A stretch of 64,000 nucleotides of DNA from NCBI GenBank assembly GCA_025059745.1, contig JANXDH010000004.1, positions 332,618 to 396,617 of the forward strand, written 5' to 3'. The position numbers and the translations under genes are program-made. Of this stretch, positions 41,892-49,580 are shown piece after piece; the first letter of the stretch is position 1, and each line of letters begins with the position of its first letter. This DNA comes from Aigarchaeota archaeon. Lineage in GTDB: Archaea; Thermoproteota; Nitrososphaeria_A; Caldarchaeales; Calditenuaceae. Below the pieces are notes generated by a model. The model did no database searches. It was given only the letters and a program-made list of their open reading frames with translations, and had not been told where the DNA came from.

Positions 41892-42670
41892 GCGTTCTCC
41901 GACTCTGCGAGCTCTATAATCCCCTTCCTCTCTAGGCTGCTCAAAGCCTCCTCGACCTTCTCTTGAGGTAAGTTGAGGTTCTCCGCTAGTATATCAACGT
42001 CTATGCTCAGGTCGCCGCTCTGCTTCACACTACTGATGAAGTCGTAGACCCTCCTCTCCACGTCGTTCAGTAGCGGTGCCTCTGGGAAGCTCCTCTCGAG
42101 CATCTCTGCCGCAACTATCTTTGCCTCCTCCACTATCTTAGCAGCCTCATCGGACAGCTCAACGTTCATAGGTTCTCCGACCTTACCGACGTTAGACATC
42201 GTCACCAGCTCATCGATCTGTCTCGATAGATCGCTCAACTGATTAGCCGTCTCGGGTGCTATACGCTGCATCTCGCCCATCACCTTGGATATCAATCCCT
42301 TAAGGGTGCTGATCAACCCGAACATCTCCGAGAGCTCCATAACGGTCTCCACGCGTATCTTGACCTGTTCCAGCATCAAGAGTATGTGAAGGATGATCTT
42401 TGCGATCTTTCTGAGCTCTGCTATCTCCGAGGCATAGAGAACCGCGCGCTCCCTGTCGTTCGACTTGAGGGCGTTCACACAGTTCTCAAAGTACTCCTTA
42501 CCCCTTACCTCCAGTTCTTTATACTTCACATCGAGCCTATGAATATAGCTCGAGAGGCCCGTGAGTATGTAGTTGAGTTTCGTCTTGAACGCCCCCACGT
42601 CCCCCCCTCCTCCATATCTGGGGTTGGAGCTGATCCTTAACACCCTCTTCACACTCTCGAGGCCACGCAT
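41888..42670 (-). CDS. cdvB: CdvB, ESCRT-III-like division protein
   Basis: A 260-residue protein. The first 160 residues form the helical Snf7-like core (basic first helix, then long charged helices as in FKTKLNYILTGLSSYIHRLDVKYKELEVRGKEYFENCVNAL). A linker with the proline-containing RSFPEAPLLN may serve as the MIT-interacting motif for CdvC. The C-terminal 60 residues form a winged helix (VERRVYDFISSVKQSGDLSIDVDILAENLNLPQEKVEEAL), which in Sulfolobus CdvB binds CdvA. No cdvA gene is seen in the window. It polymerises at the division site. Convergent with cdvC. Confidence 0.92.
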   Translation of the reverse strand: MRGLESVKRVLRISSNPRYGGGGDVGAFKTKLNYILTGLSSYIHRLDVKYKELEVRGKEYFENCVNALKSNDRERAVLYASEIAELRKIAKIILHILLMLEQVKIRVETVMELSEMFGLISTLKGLISKVMGEMQRIAPETANQLSDLSRQIDELVTMSNVGKVGEPMNVELSDEAAKIVEEAKIVAAEMLERSFPEAPLLNDVERRVYDFISSVKQSGDLSIDVDILAENLNLPQEKVEEALSSLERKGIIELAESENA

Positions 42671-42769
42671 CAGGTAACCTCAAATCAGCGGCCTAATATT
42701 GGTCTCTCCACTCCTAATGATCGGGACATTGTCAGGGTATTTCGATGAGAAGATACACGATGTGTGAGA

Positions 42770-42943
42770 TCATATGGGAGCGATAAGTCTGAGGAGCAAC
42801 ACCATAACGATCATGGCTATGCCGATACCCACGACGGCCTCTGGCCTAATCTTGATGCCCTTGCCCTCCTCTTCGAAGAACCTGAGGAGACCCGCTGCGG
42901 TAGCGGGTAACGGTGCCTCCCTCCTCGGCCTCCTCTTGCTCAT
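42770..42943 (-). CDS. Protein translocase subunit Sec61-beta (SecBeta)
   Basis: A 57-residue protein. It starts MSKRRPRREAPLPATAAGLLRFFEEE, with the PLPATAAGLLRFFEEE segment typical of archaeal Sec61-beta, then KGIKIRPEAVVGI and one transmembrane helix (about residues 35-53) ending LRLIAPI. It is a tail-anchored subunit of the SecYEG/Sec61 channel. It ends just before the cdvB promoter region on the same strand. Reading frame and both ends were checked by hand (ATG 42943, TGA 42770). Confidence 0.93.
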   Translation of the reverse strand: MSKRRPRREAPLPATAAGLLRFFEEEGKGIKIRPEAVVGIGIAMIVMVLLLRLIAPI

Positions 42944-43045
42944 CAAATAAAATTCTTACCTACCCTCTTAAAATCTTTTTTTGAACCCGGATGCCGCGGA
43001 TAGACCAATCGTACATCACGACTATATAAGCGGTCAGCTCTATTA

Positions 43046-43543
43046 ATGCTGATGAGCGGAAAGATCAATACAATCATAATCATAGGTCTGTTAGCAACGT
43101 TGTTGATAGCGGGACTGGTAATAGGCGTCGCAGACGCGGCTGGACCGCAGATGGACATGTTCAGGGGATGGGGGCGTCGTTTCGGGAACCTAACCGGAAC
43201 ACAGGAGGAGGTATCGATAGTCGGCACGCTCGTCGATATGGGTCCGCACACCATAGTTGTGAGAAGTAGTAGCGGTGACGTCAAATTATGGATAGCGCAG
43301 TTTCTCCAAGTAGATAACCAAGTCGTGAGCACGATAAAGTTAGTCTTCGATGGTAGACTGAGGAAGGGAGACGTGTTGGAGATAAAGGCGGTAAAAGTGA
43401 CCTTTACGCTAGCCAACGGTCAATCAAATACCGCTCTGATAGTCAAAAGCCTCCTGGACCAGAGTACGGGGCTCAAAGCCGAGGTACCTACGAGATCCTC
43501 GATGAGACCAACGATGAATTCTTGGCACTCTATGATGTGTTAA
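43046..43543 (+). CDS. Secreted or signal-anchored small protein, unknown
   Basis: A 165-residue protein with a signal peptide or anchor (INTIIIIGLLATLLIAGLVIG, cleavage possible after GVADAAG) followed by an approximately 130-residue beta-rich domain (VSIVGTLVDMGPHTIVVRSSSGDVKLWI, then VFDGRLRKGDVLEIKAVKVTF). This domain has the look of a small OB-like or bacterial-type barrel, but I recognise no family. The tail is rich in Ser, Met and Cys (RPTMNSWHSMMC). A TATA-like ACTATATAAG is 17-26 nt before ATG 43046, and the alternative ATG 43052 is 6 nt further on. A T-rich terminator follows. Confidence 0.6.
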   Translation: MLMSGKINTIIIIGLLATLLIAGLVIGVADAAGPQMDMFRGWGRRFGNLTGTQEEVSIVGTLVDMGPHTIVVRSSSGDVKLWIAQFLQVDNQVVSTIKLVFDGRLRKGDVLEIKAVKVTFTLANGQSNTALIVKSLLDQSTGLKAEVPTRSSMRPTMNSWHSMMC

Positions 43544-43549
43544 ATAACC

Positions 43550-43562
43550 TTTTTATTTTTTT
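43550..43562 (+). terminator. T-rich terminator
   Basis: TTTTTATTTTTTT begins 6 nt after the stop of the secreted-protein gene. Archaeal RNA polymerase and aCPSF1 (encoded at 34686) stop and cut at such U-runs. Confidence 0.5.
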
Positions 43563-43583
43563 CAAAAGCATCTAATCCTAGAT

Positions 43584-44207
43584 TTGAGTTGGCTCCTGAC
43601 CTTAATTAGAGTGGACGTACTCTTTGAACTAGCGTGCTTTGCTATCTCTTTACTGGTAAGCATTGGATTCATAAGGGCCCACCTCAAGATCGGCTCTGAG
43701 ACGTTCCTCCTCTTGGGGACGGGTTTTAGCATAATGGCGGGGGCCATGTTGGTCAGGTCGATCTACATACTCGCAGCGCTAGCGTCAGTTAGGGAACCAT
43801 TAAGATTTGGCCACATGCTGGTGCAACTCCCCTCGATAGAGACCATCTACTCCGTTATCAGGTTGACAGCGTACGTCCTCTTCATCATAGCGTACTTACT
43901 GCCGCAGCTGAGGAGACCCTCCTCATTCGCAATGATGTTACCGACGTTGACCCTCTACAACCCCACCTTTGAGCTGACGGCGGCCGTCCTCTTGGTCTAC
44001 ATAGTAGTCATGACTACCGTCAACTGGTCATATACGCGGAGCATGGGATCAGGGGAGATAGCGCTTGGGTTCTGGGCGTTAATGATAAGCCACATAACGA
44101 CCTTCATGACCATTGTGAACTTCGTCTTCTACTTCATTGGACATGTAACCCAACTCATCGGCCTCATTCTAATAGTTATAGGGACGTGGGAGGCAAGTAG
44201 GGGTTGA
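43584..44207 (+). CDS. Polytopic membrane protein, unknown
   Basis: A 207-residue protein with about six predicted transmembrane helices (for example ELACFAISLLVSIGFI, AYVLFIIAYLLPQL, LTAAVLLVYIVVMTTV, LGFWALMISHITTFMTIVNFVFYFI, LIGLILIVIGTW). No family is recognised. It is translationally coupled to the winged-helix gene (4-nt overlap), which may sense or regulate this membrane protein's own expression, as in one-component membrane switches. TTG 43584 is the listed start; other starts are possible because the upstream sequence is a T-run. Confidence 0.6.
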   Translation: MSWLLTLIRVDVLFELACFAISLLVSIGFIRAHLKIGSETFLLLGTGFSIMAGAMLVRSIYILAALASVREPLRFGHMLVQLPSIETIYSVIRLTAYVLFIIAYLLPQLRRPSSFAMMLPTLTLYNPTFELTAAVLLVYIVVMTTVNWSYTRSMGSGEIALGFWALMISHITTFMTIVNFVFYFIGHVTQLIGLILIVIGTWEASRG

Positions 44208-44479
44208 GGAGGCCCTACAGATCCAAAGTCCGGATATATGCCGATATCATATCATCGGTGATGGAAAGTGGTCTGGCAAGGATCACTCTGATCATGAGGG
44301 ACGCGAACTTACCGTACGACAGACTTCAACGATACGTAGACGAGCTATGTGTGAAGGGCCTCATAGAGAGAGTGGAAGAGAGCGGACAGATTTATAGAGT
44401 GACCGTTAAGGGCGTGGAGTTCCTCGAGGAGTTCAAGAGGTTTGAGAGAATAGCCAAGGCCTTCGGCATCAACCCATAG
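44204..44479 (+). CDS. Winged-helix DNA-binding protein (HTH_45-like)
   Basis: A 91-residue protein with the small archaeal winged-helix layout. Helices are in VRIYADIISSVMESGLARITLIMRDANLPYDRLQRYVDELCVKGLIERVEE, then a wing SGQIYRVTVKGVEFLEEF and a final helix. This resembles the PF14947-type predicted regulators common in Thermoproteota and Thaumarchaeota. The TTG start overlaps the stop of the membrane protein gene. Target is unknown, and it may control the membrane-protein operon. Confidence 0.75.
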   Translation: MRRPYRSKVRIYADIISSVMESGLARITLIMRDANLPYDRLQRYVDELCVKGLIERVEESGQIYRVTVKGVEFLEEFKRFERIAKAFGINP

Positions 44480-44559
44480 TCCCCGATCTCCCGTCCCCTA
44501 AACAGTACTGTAATTTCCAAGCGAAGATTTATCTCTCCCATGTGAGTCTTTAGAGTGCA

Positions 44560-44760
44560 TTGAGAGTATACCTTAAGTGTAAGACGTGCGGTCTGACCTT
44601 CTTCACAGGCATAGAGGTCGATCCCTTGGTGGGTCTGACGACGGTAGGAGGCGATTTCAGCTGTCCAAACAACCACGCGCATACGTACAGCAGAGACGAA
44701 TTCATCGTCGAGGAGAGGTCTAGGAGGGGTAAGCGGGTCGCGGGTAGACCGATCGAGTAG
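44560..44760 (+). CDS. Small zinc-ribbon-like protein
   Basis: A 66-residue protein with one likely zinc site formed by CKTCGLTFF and CPNNHAHTY (Cys-x2-Cys, then Cys-x3-His). The C-terminus is basic (RRGKRVAGRPIE) and may bind nucleic acid. A TATA-like GATTTATCTC about 30 nt before TTG 44560 supports its own leaderless transcript. No function is inferred. Confidence 0.6.
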   Translation: MRVYLKCKTCGLTFFTGIEVDPLVGLTTVGGDFSCPNNHAHTYSRDEFIVEERSRRGKRVAGRPIE

Positions 44761-44778
44761 GTTTAAACTCCTTATATC

Positions 44779-45564
44779 TTACAGGATTGCTCGATGAGAA
44801 TCACAGATCTTTCCACTTACTATCTGGGAGTGGATCAGTTCTTCCTGCCAGTGCGCGTTAAAGAGCCTACAGTCTCTATTATCACAAAAGGCCTCGCCGA
44901 ACACCTGATAAAAGACAGCCTGGAGCACGTATCCCTTCATAACCTCCGTCAGTCTCTCATCGTTGTAATCGATGAATCTACCGGCGTACTTTCGCTTTAA
45001 TTCCTCAATTAATATGCTCTGAAGCGATGGATCGGATACCTGTGATATTTGAAGGTAGAACTCGCGGGGCTTCGCGGGTGCCTCGACCACACCGGTCGTC
45101 GAGATTATCGAGGGGAAGGAAGCTATAATGACGCGCGCATGATATCTACCGTCCTCCCCGAAGGTGCCGACCAACCTAGAGGTGAAGGCCACGTGAACCA
45201 CCGACCTATCGCGTTCAACATCGGCGATTAGACGGTTGTAGATGTCTGCTAACTCATATCCATCGTACATCACCCCTCTTACCGCAGAGCCGCTCTCGAT
45301 CAATCTCTTCTCGACCTCAACCTCGCCTAATAGCGGCATCCTCCTTGACAACCTCCTGTATAGTTCTATGACCCTAGAGGAGGCTATCGCCCTGGCTATG
45401 TCGTCTAACTTTCTCCGGTCAGAACCTATGTGATAATGTAGGAACTCCGGCCTGATGAGCACCTCAGATGACTCAATTAAATCCTTTAGATAATCGGCGA
45501 CCTCGTCGAGCCTGAGGTTAGGGGTTGATGGGTCGTTATACAGAAAGACTCGGAGTCGTCGCAA
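44779..45564 (-). CDS. Putative metallopeptidase-like protein (possible DUF6775 type)
   Basis: A 261-residue archaeal protein. N-terminal features are RVFLYNDPSTPNLRLDEVADYLKD and the HYHIG segment. The central part has VHVAFTSRLVGTFGEDGRYHARVIIASFPSIISTTG. The C-terminus has cysteines and histidines (CDNRDCRLFNAHWQEELIHSQIVSGKICDSH) that may bind metal. This pattern recalls a small archaeal family described as putative metallopeptidases (DUF6775); I am not certain of that match. There is no classic HExxH. It starts 29 nt inside the 3' end of thi4 on the same strand, so it is co-transcribed with it. Confidence 0.55.
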   Translation of the reverse strand: MRRLRVFLYNDPSTPNLRLDEVADYLKDLIESSEVLIRPEFLHYHIGSDRRKLDDIARAIASSRVIELYRRLSRRMPLLGEVEVEKRLIESGSAVRGVMYDGYELADIYNRLIADVERDRSVVHVAFTSRLVGTFGEDGRYHARVIIASFPSIISTTGVVEAPAKPREFYLQISQVSDPSLQSILIEELKRKYAGRFIDYNDERLTEVMKGYVLQAVFYQVFGEAFCDNRDCRLFNAHWQEELIHSQIVSGKICDSHRAIL

Positions 45565-46348
45565 GCTCCTTTAGCTTCTGGGCCACTATCTTCGCCGCCT
45601 TCCTTCCCGAGAGGAGCATCGCGCCGAACGTCGGCCCCATCCTCGGTAAGCCGTAGACCTCGGATACGGCCATCCCAGCTACCACGACCCCAGGGTAGGC
45701 CTCACCAGTGTACTCGACGACTGCATCCTCGGACCTTTCTACCCACATGGCGCCCATACCAGGTAGCTTCACGAAACCTCTCTCCTCCAGACGCTTCATC
45801 ACGACTGCGTCATGGCCAGAGGCGTCTATCACTATCTTGGACTCTAAAGCTATAGGGTCTACGCAGGTGACCTGTCTGGGTAACGCATTGACCGGCGTCC
45901 AGTTCACCACTACACCGCTCACCCTCTCTCCTTTCATCACCACGTCGTCCAGCTGTGTCATGTTAAGTATCCTTACACCGGCTTCGCACGCGGCAGCTAT
46001 CAGTTTGGAGCACGCGTAAGGTGCGGGAGTTACGAAGAGACCCTCAGATACCTTCTCGTACTTAACGCCCAATTCGTCCAGAATCTTCTCGGCTGGGTGT
46101 CTGAAGGTAGCTGGATTCATCAGGTACCCACCTATCCAGAACCCACCTCCCAAGTAGTTGTTCTGCTCGATAATCAGGACCTTTACCCCCTTCATAGCGA
46201 GGTCCCGTCCGGCCATCAAGCCGGCCGGCCCACCGCCGACGATTATGACGTCGCTCTCCGCGTACTCGACCATCTGCTCCGCGAACTTAGACACTATCGT
46301 CTTGGTGATGTCCTTCTCGGCGACACCTTTGAAGAAGACCTCACTCAT
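45536..46348 (-). CDS. thi4: Thiamine thiazole synthase (Thi4)
   Basis: About 270 residues, FAD/NAD-binding fold with SDVIIVGGGPAGLMAGRDLA and IIEQNNYLGGGFWIGGYLM. The LFVTPAPYACSKL, VVNWTPVNAL and DASGHDAVV segments are family-typical. Thi4 makes the thiazole part of thiamin from NAD and glycine. At the sulfur-donor position, methanococcal Thi4 has His in HVDP, but here the sequence is TCVDP, a Cys as in yeast (CMDP) and haloarchaeal Thi4. This predicts single-turnover use of the protein's own sulfur. ATG 46348 is chosen; GTG 46354 is possible. A TATA-like element near 46378 fits a leaderless start. Confidence 0.92.
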   Translation of the reverse strand: MSEVFFKGVAEKDITKTIVSKFAEQMVEYAESDVIIVGGGPAGLMAGRDLAMKGVKVLIIEQNNYLGGGFWIGGYLMNPATFRHPAEKILDELGVKYEKVSEGLFVTPAPYACSKLIAAACEAGVRILNMTQLDDVVMKGERVSGVVVNWTPVNALPRQVTCVDPIALESKIVIDASGHDAVVMKRLEERGFVKLPGMGAMWVERSEDAVVEYTGEAYPGVVVAGMAVSEVYGLPRMGPTFGAMLLSGRKAAKIVAQKLKELATTPSLSV

Positions 46349-46542
46349 AATCACGTGAAGTTAAGTCCTCTTGGTATATAAGCTATATGATAAAGGACTT
46401 ATGCGGGTAGATAGCTCCGCACAAAACTCGTGTAGTGAGTCGGTGAGGGCAGTATCAGGGCCCGAGGGGCGTATCTTTATCAGGTCAGTAATTATCACTT
46501 AAATAGGACTGTTTTCATTGATTATACAATCTACTAACCCGG

Positions 46543-47595
46543 GTGGTACGTCTGGTAAAGTTGAACAACGTATGGATTCTGGGATATGGAGGTTACGTAC
46601 CCATCTACAGGATAAAGGCCTCCACGATCGGGAGGTTCTGGGGCAAGGACGAGACCGAAGTACCGATAGAGGAGAAGTCTGTGCCGAATGTGGACGAGGA
46701 CGTCATTACGATGTCCATAGAGGCCGCGAGGTACGCCATAACTAGGGCCAAGATAGATCCCACGAGGATCGGAGCGGTCAACATAGGTTCTGAGTCCCAC
46801 CCCTACGCCGTCAAGCCTTCTGGCACTCTTGTCGCCGAGGCACTGGGGATAGGTAGGAGGTTCCTGTCTGCCGATCTGGAGTTCGCCTGTAAGGCCGGCA
46901 CGGAGGCAGTACAGATGATAGCTGGTCTGGTCGGTTCCAATATGATCGAGTACGGTCTGGCAATAGGCGCGGACACCGCACAGGGTCGACCATCAGACGC
47001 CCTCGAGTACACCGCCGCGGCAGGGGCCGCTGCGTTACTCATAGGTAGAAACAGAGACGGTGCGATAGCGGAGATAGAAGCATCAGCGAGTTACGTCTCC
47101 GATACGCCTGACTTCTGGAGGAGAGAGTACGAGCGTTATCCGAGACACGGGTCCAGGTTCACGGGAGACCCCGCGTACTTTCACCACACCATCATGGCGA
47201 TGAGGGCGATACTCGAGGAGGGCTACAGGTGGGACGATTTCGATTACTTCGTCTTCCACCAGCCCAATTACAAATTCCCCCTCGCCGTGGCCAAGGCCAT
47301 GAAGATCCCGCTCGAGAAGGTGGAGCCGGGCATGGTCACCAACCTGATCGGCAACACCTATGCTGCATGCTCACTATTGGGGCTGGTCAAGGTGCTCGAC
47401 TTAGCGAGGCCGGGACAAAAGATCCTCATCACCTCATACGGGTCTGGCGCGGGTAGCGACTCAATAGTGATGAGCGTAAAGGAGGGGATAGAGGAGAGGA
47501 GACACCTCGCGCCCCCTCTGACGGCGTTCATTAACAGGACCGCGTATCTAGATTACGGTTCATACATGAAGCACAGGAACAAGATCCACTTCTAG
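46543..47595 (+). CDS. Hydroxymethylglutaryl-CoA synthase, archaeal type
   Basis: A 350-residue thiolase-fold enzyme that condenses acetoacetyl-CoA and acetyl-CoA in the mevalonate route to archaeal lipids. The catalytic cysteine is Cys116 in LEFACKAGTEAVQ, and His and Asn are in FHQPNYKFP. The glutamate region PNVDEDVITMSIEAAR and TNLIGNTYAACSLLG are present. It is first in a three-gene operon with a thiolase homologue and a DUF35 protein, the set that forms one complex in methanogens. The listed GTG start is only about 15 nt after a TATA-like ATTATACAAT. TTG 46561 (MNNVWILGYGGYVP) better matches the family's N-terminus. Confidence 0.93.
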   Translation: MVRLVKLNNVWILGYGGYVPIYRIKASTIGRFWGKDETEVPIEEKSVPNVDEDVITMSIEAARYAITRAKIDPTRIGAVNIGSESHPYAVKPSGTLVAEALGIGRRFLSADLEFACKAGTEAVQMIAGLVGSNMIEYGLAIGADTAQGRPSDALEYTAAAGAAALLIGRNRDGAIAEIEASASYVSDTPDFWRREYERYPRHGSRFTGDPAYFHHTIMAMRAILEEGYRWDDFDYFVFHQPNYKFPLAVAKAMKIPLEKVEPGMVTNLIGNTYAACSLLGLVKVLDLARPGQKILITSYGSGAGSDSIVMSVKEGIEERRHLAPPLTAFINRTAYLDYGSYMKHRNKIHF

Positions 47596-47605
47596 GTGAG
47601 ATGGG

Positions 47606-48763
47606 TTGACACGCGCCTTCATAGTAGCTGCTTCATCGGTCAAGGTCGAGGAGCACTGGGACAAAAGTCTCGAGTACCTGATGGTGAGTGCTGGCATCGA
47701 TGCGATGAGAACCGCCAAGGTCTCTGTTGTCGACTCGATATACGTCTCCAACGTATGCGGTGAACTCCTCCAGTACCAGGCCAATTTGGGTCCGATAGTA
47801 GCTGAGGGTCTCGGCCTATCAGGCGTGCCAGCATTCAGGGTCGAGTCGGAGAACGCGTCGGGCGCTCTCGCAGTACGTCAGGCCTATATGGAGATAGCCT
47901 CTGGTATATCCGATGTGGTTCTGGTTGTGGGAGGGGAGAAGCTCTCGGACAGCTCACCCGATGAGTTCTATAATCTATGCTCGCTGGCGGAGAGGTTCGA
48001 TTACGTCGGCTATCAGGGCATAACGCCTCACGCGGAAGCGGCCTTGCTATACAAACTCTATACGTCCAGGTACGGCGCCCCTCATGAGGACGTCGCTTAT
48101 TTCTCAGTTATCATGCACGACCACGCTCACACCGCACCGCACTCACAATACCCATTCAAGGTCTCATTAGAGACCGTATTAAACTCCCCCGTAGTTGCAG
48201 ACCCCTTGCGAAGACTTGAGTGTACCTCACCCGCGGATGGAGCGTCCGCCATCATATTGGTCAGCGAACGCGTGGCTAGACGGCTAAACGACCCCATTAT
48301 GGTGGAGCTAAGCGCCTGTGAGGTCTCGACGGATTACGTCAACCCATTTGATAGGGAAGACCCACTATGGTTCTCCGCTCTCTCGACTGCAACGGATAAC
48401 GCCCTGAGGAGGTCAGGAGTCGGTAGACAGGACATCGACCTGATAGAGGTCTTTGACTCGTTCTCTATCGTCGCAGCCATCTCATTGGAGTCGAGTGGTT
48501 TTGCGTACAAGGGTAAGGCCGGTGCTCAGGCGAGGAGCGGTGACTTCGCTTTGAATGGTAAACTACCGATTAACACCTTTGGAGGATTGAAGGGCCGAGG
48601 ACACCCCTTCGGTGCGACTGGGGTGTACCAGGTCTCGGAGGCTTACATGCAGCTCGCTGAGATCGCGGGGAAGAATCAGGTGGACGGTGCGAGGGTTGCG
48701 ATGACGCAGACGCTCGCGGGCCTAGGTAGTTTAGCGGTCGTTACGGTATTGAAGAGGGTCTGA
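47606..48763 (+). CDS. Thiolase-like protein of the mevalonate operon, catalytic residues altered
   Basis: A 385-residue thiolase-fold protein beside HMG-CoA synthase, where archaea encode acetoacetyl-CoA thiolase. However, the usual VEAACASG segment reads VESENASG here, so Asn83 replaces the nucleophilic Cys. The HDCF motif reads FDSF, and the late THN segment reads TQT. Only the GHPFGATG histidine motif is kept. This points to loss of classic thiolase chemistry. It may act as a scaffold channelling acetoacetyl-CoA to HMG-CoA synthase, or use another reaction. A TTG start at 47606 and 10-nt gap keep it in the operon. Confidence 0.8.
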   Translation: MTRAFIVAASSVKVEEHWDKSLEYLMVSAGIDAMRTAKVSVVDSIYVSNVCGELLQYQANLGPIVAEGLGLSGVPAFRVESENASGALAVRQAYMEIASGISDVVLVVGGEKLSDSSPDEFYNLCSLAERFDYVGYQGITPHAEAALLYKLYTSRYGAPHEDVAYFSVIMHDHAHTAPHSQYPFKVSLETVLNSPVVADPLRRLECTSPADGASAIILVSERVARRLNDPIMVELSACEVSTDYVNPFDREDPLWFSALSTATDNALRRSGVGRQDIDLIEVFDSFSIVAAISLESSGFAYKGKAGAQARSGDFALNGKLPINTFGGLKGRGHPFGATGVYQVSEAYMQLAEIAGKNQVDGARVAMTQTLAGLGSLAVVTVLKRV

Positions 48764-48766
48764 GGG

Positions 48767-49168
48767 TTGAGGGTAAGGCCGCCACATCACTGGAGAGAGA
48801 GGGAGTTCAGGTACAGGCTTACGCTATACAAATGCAACAGGTGCGGGACCGCCCACCACTCGGTGAGGTTGGTCTGTCGTAAGTGCCGCTCGACTGACCT
48901 GAGGAGGGAGGACGCCCCCTCGATCGGCAAGCTAGTGGACTCCACCCTGCTCAAGAGTTGCCCGGAGGGTTTTGAGTCGCGATCGCCGTACGTTGTTGGT
49001 CTCGTCGAGTTCGAGGACGGCACCCGAGTACTCTCCCAGATGACCGACTGCGATCCTAGCGAGCTGTACCCGAACCGTGAAGTGGAGAAGGTGGTGAGAA
49101 GGTTGATCGAGGATGCTACTGACGGAATAATAGTCTACAACTATAAGTTCAGGCCACGCCTATTCTAG
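48767..49168 (+). CDS. DUF35 OB-fold zinc-ribbon protein
   Basis: A 133-residue protein with a rubredoxin-like zinc ribbon (CNRCGTAHHSVRLVCRKC) and an OB-fold (IGKLVDSTLLKSCPEGFESRSPYVVGLVEFEDGTRVLSQMTD). In Methanothermococcus, the DUF35 protein bridges thiolase and HMG-CoA synthase and binds CoA in a shared channel. It is third gene of the operon. Its stop overlaps the stop of the convergent ubiquitin-like gene by 4 nt. Confidence 0.92.
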   Translation: MRVRPPHHWREREFRYRLTLYKCNRCGTAHHSVRLVCRKCRSTDLRREDAPSIGKLVDSTLLKSCPEGFESRSPYVVGLVEFEDGTRVLSQMTDCDPSELYPNREVEKVVRRLIEDATDGIIVYNYKFRPRLF

Positions 49169-49404
49169 CGCCCCCCTACGGTCCTAGTTATGAGGACTAG
49201 CTTGTCGCCCTCCTCAACGCCGACGGCCGATAAGATATCCGAGTCGTTCAGTGCCCTTCCCTTGTAGGTCAGCCTGGTGTCATCGGGCCTCAACTTCTTC
49301 ATGCTGCATACCTTGAGCTTTATCGCGCCTATACTCGCGTTCGGGGGCACGTCCAACTCGATAGGAGGTCCCCCACCAACTGCAGGAACTACTCTTATTT
49401 TCAT
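49165..49404 (-). CDS. Ubiquitin-like modifier protein (Ubl)
   Basis: A 79-residue beta-grasp protein with ubiquitin-like spacing. It has MKIRVVPAVGG, a helix ASIGAIKLKVCSMKKL, then RPDDTRLTYKGRALNDSDILSAVGVEEGDKLVLITR. The C-terminus is VGGR: Gly77-Gly78 plus one arginine, so one residue must be removed before E1 can adenylate it. The lysine in TYKGRAL lies near ubiquitin Lys48. The ATG is about 15 nt after the predicted transcription start of a TTTTTATATG TATA box. It faces away from the Rpn11-like protease gene across a 176-nt promoter region. Confidence 0.93.
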   Translation of the reverse strand: MKIRVVPAVGGGPPIELDVPPNASIGAIKLKVCSMKKLRPDDTRLTYKGRALNDSDILSAVGVEEGDKLVLITRTVGGR

Positions 49405-49544
49405 GATTTCTGCTAGGCATCATTGAGTATCCACATATAAAAATGTTAACGGGAGAGCTAGACCTTGGAGACGGATGCAGACTCAGGGATAGGAGATTTC
49501 TTAGGTCATAACCACAAAACTCTCGGGGTTGGCCTACGAACGTA

Positions 49545-49555
49545 CTTTTAAAAGC
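49545..49555 (+). promoter_or_regulatory. TATA-like box of the Rpn11-like gene
   Basis: CTTTTAAAAGC lies 26-36 nt before ATG 49581, so the Rpn11-like/coiled-coil operon probably starts with a very short leader. The 49405-49544 part also carries the Ubl promoter on the other strand. Confidence 0.55.
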
Positions 49556-49580
49556 TAGAATTACGGTGTACTCTTAGTGT

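Noticed and set aside
46355..46542. Riboswitch before thi4
   Set aside because: The space between the TATA-like element and the thi4 start is only about 25-30 nt, too short for a TPP riboswitch; the rest of the gap belongs to the divergent HMG-CoA synthase promoter.
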